From Argonema galeatum A003/A1 (GTDB lineage: Bacteria > Cyanobacteriota > Cyanobacteriia > Cyanobacteriales > Aerosakkonemataceae): a DNA stretch of 33,318 bases. This document shows, one piece after another, positions 30,287-33,318 of the stretch. Positions within the stretch are counted from its first letter, which is position 1, and every line of letters starts with the position of its first letter. The stretch is taken from positions 184,541-217,858 of the forward strand of contig NZ_JAIQZM010000001.1 of the NCBI RefSeq assembly GCF_023333595.1, written 5' to 3'. The notes beneath the pieces are model-generated. The model was not told the origin of the DNA. It worked only from the letters and a program-made list of their open reading frames with translations, and did no database searches. A program made the translations under genes and the position numbers.

Positions 30287-31525
30287 ATGAAAATACTGGT
30301 ATTAAATGCTGGATCTAGTACCCAAAAAAGTTGCTTGTACGAGCTAAATGATGCTGTGCCAGATTCGCCGTTGTCACCGCTTTGGAAAGCGACTGTTGAT
30401 TGGTCTCATCATCAAGAATTTGCCAAAATCAAGGTCGAAACTGCTTCTGGGGAGCAGCTAGAAGAGGAGTTACAGACTAATTCCCGCCCGGATGTAATTG
30501 CTTATATGCTTGATACTCTCTGGCAGGGTAAAACTCAAGTTATTGCCAACATAGATGAAATTAATGTAGTTGGTCATCGCGTTGTCCACGGCGGTGAAAA
30601 GTACCGGGATGCGACGATAATTACGCCAGAAGTAAAGGAGGCAATTAAGAATCTCTGCGTTCTTGCACCTGCCCACAATCCCGCTAATTTGCAAGGAATC
30701 GAAGCAATCGAAAAACTACTTCCAATTATACCACAAGTAGCGGTTTTTGATACAGCATTTCATTCACAATTACCTCTGGCTGCTGCTGTTTATCCAATTC
30801 CATATTATTTATTTGAGCAAGGAATTCGCCGCTATGGATTCCACGGTATTAGCCATGAATATTGTGCTAAAAAAACTGCACAATTGTTAAATCGAGATTT
30901 AGCATCTTTGCGCCTCATTACCTGCCATTTGGGCAATGGTTGTTCGCTGGCGGCTATCCGCAACGGACATAGTATCGACACGACAATGGGGTTTACTCCT
31001 TTGGAAGGATTGATGATGGGAACTCGTTCTGGTAGTGTCGATCCTGGGATCTTAATTCACTTACTTAGGCAGCAAGAAATAAACGTCAATAAATTAGATG
31101 AAATCCTCAATCGTGAATCAGGTTTAAAGGGGATTTCTGGGTTATCAGGAGATATGCGCGAGATTATGATTGCCATTGAGAAAGGCAACTTACGCGCTAA
31201 GTTAGCTTTTGATATATTTGTTCATTCCCTTTGCAGAAACATCGGTGCAATGCTAGCTTCACTAGGCGGATTGGATGCTTTAATATTTACGGGCGGTATT
31301 GGAGAAAATTCTCAAGATGTAAGGGCGTTAGTTTGTGAAGCATTTGAATTTATCAATGTAAAAATTGATAGGGATAAAAATGCGAAATCTCCTGTTGATT
31401 GCGATATTTCTTTGGCTAATGCAAAGGTGCGTGTTTTAATTGTACATACTGAAGAAGATTGGCAAATTGCCACTGAATGCTGGAAATTAATGAGGGTAAT
31501 GAAGAGTGAATTTGGGCAAGCATAA
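30287..31525 (+). CDS. ackA: Acetate kinase
   Basis: A 412-residue, full-length protein of the ASKHA fold. ILVLNAGSST (residues 3-12) is the first signature; GHRVVHGGEKY, VFDTAFH, IRRYGFHGISHEY, CHLGNGCSLAAI, TMGFTPLEGLMMGTRSG and FTGGIGENS follow in the normal order with all catalytic Asn, Arg, Asp and His residues in place. It converts acetyl-P and ADP to acetate and ATP, completing the phosphoketolase route encoded upstream. The 170-bp gap before it holds a hairpin, a repeat fragment and a heptamer repeat, so it may also have its own promoter. A hairpin lies just after the stop. Confidence 0.96.
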   Translation: MKILVLNAGSSTQKSCLYELNDAVPDSPLSPLWKATVDWSHHQEFAKIKVETASGEQLEEELQTNSRPDVIAYMLDTLWQGKTQVIANIDEINVVGHRVVHGGEKYRDATIITPEVKEAIKNLCVLAPAHNPANLQGIEAIEKLLPIIPQVAVFDTAFHSQLPLAAAVYPIPYYLFEQGIRRYGFHGISHEYCAKKTAQLLNRDLASLRLITCHLGNGCSLAAIRNGHSIDTTMGFTPLEGLMMGTRSGSVDPGILIHLLRQQEINVNKLDEILNRESGLKGISGLSGDMREIMIAIEKGNLRAKLAFDIFVHSLCRNIGAMLASLGGLDALIFTGGIGENSQDVRALVCEAFEFINVKIDRDKNAKSPVDCDISLANAKVRVLIVHTEEDWQIATECWKLMRVMKSEFGQA

Positions 31526-31531
31526 ATCTTT

Positions 31532-31562
31532 GTTCCTACAGCAATGAATGCTGGGTAGGAAC
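31532..31562 (+). terminator. Hairpin after ackA
   Basis: GTTCCTACAGCA pairs with TGCTGGGTAGGAAC (8 + 4 bp with a small bulge). There is no T-run, so termination strength is uncertain; it lies between convergent genes. Confidence 0.5.
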
Positions 31563-31586
31563 GTTGTGATTTCATCATCTATTTTA

Positions 31587-31946
31587 CTATGCCGTTACCT
31601 CGGAAGCAATTACCGAATTTTCGACATTATCTTTTTCCTTTTCAGCGACAGTAACGGTTAGTTTTAATCCCAAAGCATTCAGCCACACACCAAGATTATA
31701 AATTACATAACTTCCTTTTTGCGACAGCAACTCATCTAGTTTTTCCAGATGCTGCTTTGCTTCTTCAGAAGTCATTTTCCCTTCGCTAAGTGCTGCGGCG
31801 ACATTGCTGAGTCCGAGTCTGAGTAATTCCGGGTCGATATCTTCGTCTTCATCCAATTCAAAGTGAGTTTCCAGATATAGCGCCGCATAATTTGGGTCTT
31901 TTAAACGCGAAATTAGATAATCATGGTAACTATCACTGGTTGGCAT
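31587..31946 (-). CDS. HI1420-like type II antitoxin
   Basis: About 119 residues from the ATG at 31946. YHDYLISRLKDPNYAALYLETHFE and LLRLGLSNVAAALSEGKMT match the cyanobacterial branch of the addiction-module antidote family (HI1420-like); YNLGVWLNALGLKLTVTV is the conserved C-terminal part of its DNA-binding domain. Such antitoxins neutralise a RelE/ParE-type toxin encoded just upstream and repress the operon. Here only the last part of that toxin remains, overlapping the antitoxin start by 14 bases, so the antitoxin is an orphan. The frame also opens at an ATG at 31961, but 31946 (MPTSDSYHDY) fits the family better. Without its promoter, expression is uncertain. Confidence 0.75.
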   Translation of the reverse strand: MPTSDSYHDYLISRLKDPNYAALYLETHFELDEDEDIDPELLRLGLSNVAAALSEGKMTSEEAKQHLEKLDELLSQKGSYVIYNLGVWLNALGLKLTVTVAEKEKDNVENSVIASEVTA

Positions 31947-32013
31947 TTTCTCGTTTCTCATATTCTCTCCAATATTCTATCGCTGTGCGAATGTCTCTAT
32001 CTTGAGTTGCATT
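31933..32013 (-). pseudogene. C-terminal remnant of a RelE/ParE (HI1419-like) toxin
   Basis: Reading on the minus strand from 32013, ATQDRDIRTAIEYWREYEKR-ENANQ is followed by TGA (31935-31933). This matches the C-terminal end of HI1419-type toxins (KSTQQRDI...A.EYW.DYE.R). Only about 25 codons are left: the similarity stops where the element at 32014-32137 begins. The remnant overlaps the antitoxin start by 14 bases, the usual arrangement in such operons. Confidence 0.72.
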
Positions 32014-32137
32014 AACCCGCCTGGGGTTCAAACCCCAGGCTAATAGAAAAAGTCCTCTCAAGAGGACTAAGAAAAAAAATTTACTCCACTTAAGTGGACT
32101 TGAGCTATTACGCCAAAATTTAAATTTTGGGCGGGTT
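32014..32137. mobile_element. Palindrome-rich MITE-like element truncating the toxin
   Basis: Eight-base ends AACCCGCC (32014-32021) and GGCGGGTT (32130-32137) enclose four perfect palindromes or hairpins: GCCTGGGGTT/AACCCCAGGC, AGTCCTCT/AGAGGACT, TCCACTTAAGTGGA and CCAAAATTTAAATTTTGG. No coding capacity. It sits exactly at the break in the toxin gene. Confidence 0.68.
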
Positions 32138-32155
32138 TTTCGATAATCTATTTTG

Positions 32156-32797
32156 TTATAATCTCTCCGTCACCCAATTCCGAAACGCTTTCATTGTCGC
32201 ATTTCTACCCACAACTTTACTTTCTTCGACATACTGATGAATCACCTCGCGTAACTGCGGAAATCGTGAAAATATTCGGCTATTTTCCGATTCAATATAT
32301 TTGTTATCTTGCAGCACATTAATTTGCAACCTTTGTCCGTTGTATCGCCACAATTCGGTCACGCCTAAAGCTTCGTAATTTGTGAAAGCGGTACGGGATG
32401 TGATATCAATTTCAATCGCTAAATCTGGCGGAGGGTCAATGGTTAAATCGATTTTTTTCTTACCTCGGATAGCTGCTTCATTTTGGATGTAGAAACTAGC
32501 ATCTGGTTCTACTCCTTGTGCCATATTTTCCTTTTTGAAAGTGGTAGAACCAGAATCTATAAAATCGATATCCAGTTGTTCAAGTAAAATTTTGACAAAA
32601 TCGCCAATAAACCCTTTGTCAAATTCATGTTCTAGCAGTGGTGCCATAATCTCTAAAAACCCTTTGCTGTAAGAAATTCTCGTTGCGCGACTTTCTCCTA
32701 ATTCGTCTAAAATTTGCTCGAACATCTGCCAACTGATGTCTTTCAGTTGCAGAACATTGCCTGGGGGGATAATCAATTGTTTTAGTTCTATCTGCAT
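32156..32797 (-). CDS. Uma2 family (DUF820) nuclease-like protein
   Basis: A 213-residue protein. The PD-(D/E)XK-like core of the Uma2 family is visible: SRATRISYSKGFLEIMAP, VEPDASFYIQN and DPPPDLAIEIDITS, the last two carrying the catalytic Asp and Glu-x-Asp in place of the usual Glu-x-Lys. Members are very numerous in filamentous cyanobacteria and are annotated as putative endonucleases, but activity is rarely shown. AAGGTGG 8 bases before the ATG is a clear ribosome-binding site. The gene lies just upstream of the palindrome-rich element and the antitoxin in the same direction; the gap carries the element, so a functional link is doubtful. Confidence 0.88.
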   Translation of the reverse strand: MQIELKQLIIPPGNVLQLKDISWQMFEQILDELGESRATRISYSKGFLEIMAPLLEHEFDKGFIGDFVKILLEQLDIDFIDSGSTTFKKENMAQGVEPDASFYIQNEAAIRGKKKIDLTIDPPPDLAIEIDITSRTAFTNYEALGVTELWRYNGQRLQINVLQDNKYIESENSRIFSRFPQLREVIHQYVEESKVVGRNATMKAFRNWVTERL

Positions 32798-32947
32798 AGT
32801 TTTACCACCTTTAATCGGCTAGCTAAAATATAACATCTCAAAAGGTACGTAGTTGCGCTTTAGCGCTAAATCATTGTTGACTTGTAGTGAAAATTTAACT
32901 ATGATTTGAGTAGAGAAGTTATCGATTTGCTATGGGATTTTTTTTTT

Positions 32948-32990
32948 ACCACAGATGAAACACAGATGAACACAGATGAACACAGATGTA
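32948..32990. repeat. 10-bp tandem repeat (ACACAGATGA)
   Basis: Three to four ACACAGATGA units follow a T-run. It is an inverted relative of the repeat at 4149-4188 (ATCTGCGTTT); both end in GGTAAAA on the matching strand. The gap 32798-33052 otherwise holds only the AAACC-GTTT palindrome at 33011-33030. Confidence 0.7.
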
Positions 32991-33010
32991 GATGTAGATT
33001 TGGGATATTG

Positions 33011-33030
33011 TAGAAACCCAGTTTATCGTT
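33011..33030. repeat. Dispersed palindromic repeat, inverted copy
   Basis: TAGAAACCCAGTTTATCGTT is a related, inverted copy of the repeat at 18233-18250. It lies 23 bp after the WD40 gene stop and may form a weak hairpin at the end of its transcript. Confidence 0.45.
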
Positions 33031-33052
33031 CCACCAAAGTGTTTTCTGGTTA

Positions 33053-33318
33053 TTAGGGGGAAATGCGCCAGAGTTTGATAGTTTTGTCATCACTGCCACT
33101 GGCAAGGGTCTGACCATCGGGACTGAAGGCGACTGAATTAACATCGTCGGAATGTCCGGTGAGGGTGGTTTTCAATTGGCCACTGCGGATATCCCAGAGT
33201 TTGATAGTTTTGTCATCACTGCCACTGGCAAGGGTCTGACCATCGGGACTGAAGGCGACAGACCAAACCAAGTTGGAATGTCCGGTGAGGGTGGTTTTCA
33301 ATTCGCCACTGCGGATAT
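33053..33318 (-). CDS. WD40-repeat protein, C-terminal part (5' end outside window)
   Basis: The minus strand is open from the window edge to a TAA at 33055-33053, 87 visible codons. Two complete WD40 repeats of 42 residues are seen: [17 protein letters not shown], then [12 protein letters not shown], with a third starting at the edge. The two units are almost identical at DNA level (126-bp period), as is common for cyanobacterial WD40 genes that expand by tandem duplication. The protein ends RISP directly after the last blade. Such proteins are scaffolds and often carry an N-terminal NTPase, kinase or caspase-like domain; which one applies here lies outside the window. The GDDKTIKLW type suggests a complete beta propeller upstream. 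Confidence 0.9.
   Translation of the reverse strand, partial: IRSGELKTTLTGHSNLVWSVAFSPDGQTLASGSDDKTIKLWDIRSGQLKTTLTGHSDDVNSVAFSPDGQTLASGSDDKTIKLWRISP

Noticed and set aside
32019..32040. tRNA T-arm-like GGGGTTCAAACCCC
   Set aside because: It is a simple palindrome with no acceptor, D or anticodon arms around it.

Overview
The window looks like chromosomal DNA of a filamentous, probably non-heterocystous cyanobacterium (Oscillatoria/Microcoleus/Kamptonema-like). Evidence: the HIP1 octamer GCGATCGC is scattered through genes and gaps; several genes are cyanobacterial signatures (psb34, a Mo-nitrogenase C-terminal family protein, a DUF4327 protein, an FHA/Ser-Thr kinase with a PP2C phosphatase, a DSHCT helicase); and there are many of the 7-8 bp tandem repeats and short palindromic elements typical of these genomes. 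The genus is inferred, not read from a marker gene.

Layout. 1-2976 (-): two translationally coupled ATPases, the second carrying near-identical TPR repeats and running off the left edge. 3125-4102 (+): membrane-anchored SGNH/GDSL esterase. 4236-4511 (-): broken glutaminase. 4613-5650 (+): CaCA-type cation antiporter. 5754-7184: three small genes. 7574-8698 (+): M50 site-2 protease with CBS domains. 8908-10175 (-): ParA ATPase plus a coiled-coil partner, a possible McdAB carboxysome-positioning pair. 10401-10850 (+): wrecked higBA toxin-antitoxin locus with a MITE-like element in the antitoxin. 10928-16641 (-): GH10-like hydrolase and SKI2-type helicase. 16979-19947 (-): psb34, thiG, thiO and a [2Fe-2S] ferredoxin. 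20176-22134 (+): citramalate synthase with a roughly 110-residue repeat-derived insert. 22724-22942 (+): DUF4327 protein. 23001-26458 (-): FHA-kinase and PP2C phosphatase. 26630-27298 (-): rRNA pseudouridine synthase. 27678-31525 (+): phosphoketolase and acetate kinase. 31587-32137 (-): antitoxin with a toxin remnant cut off by a palindrome-rich element. 32156-32797 (-): Uma2 protein. 33053-33318 (-): 3' end of a WD40 gene.

How the genes work together. Phosphoketolase and acetate kinase form a route from xylulose-5-P or fructose-6-P to acetyl-P and then acetate with ATP gain. ThiO supplies dehydroglycine to ThiG for the thiazole half of thiamine. The kinase and phosphatase look like an opposing signalling pair. 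Perfect or near-perfect HLR1 motifs, the binding sites of the high-light regulator RpaB, lie before the M50 protease gene and psb34, suggesting that both answer to light stress.

The most unusual theme is how far dispersed repeats have shaped genes. Palindromic elements interrupt higA and truncate a RelE-type toxin. An 8-bp tandem repeat runs in frame through the hydrolase. An 18-residue unit built from an intergenic-type palindrome is repeated five times inside citramalate synthase without breaking the frame. No tRNA, rRNA or CRISPR array was seen, and no complete insertion sequence with a transposase.
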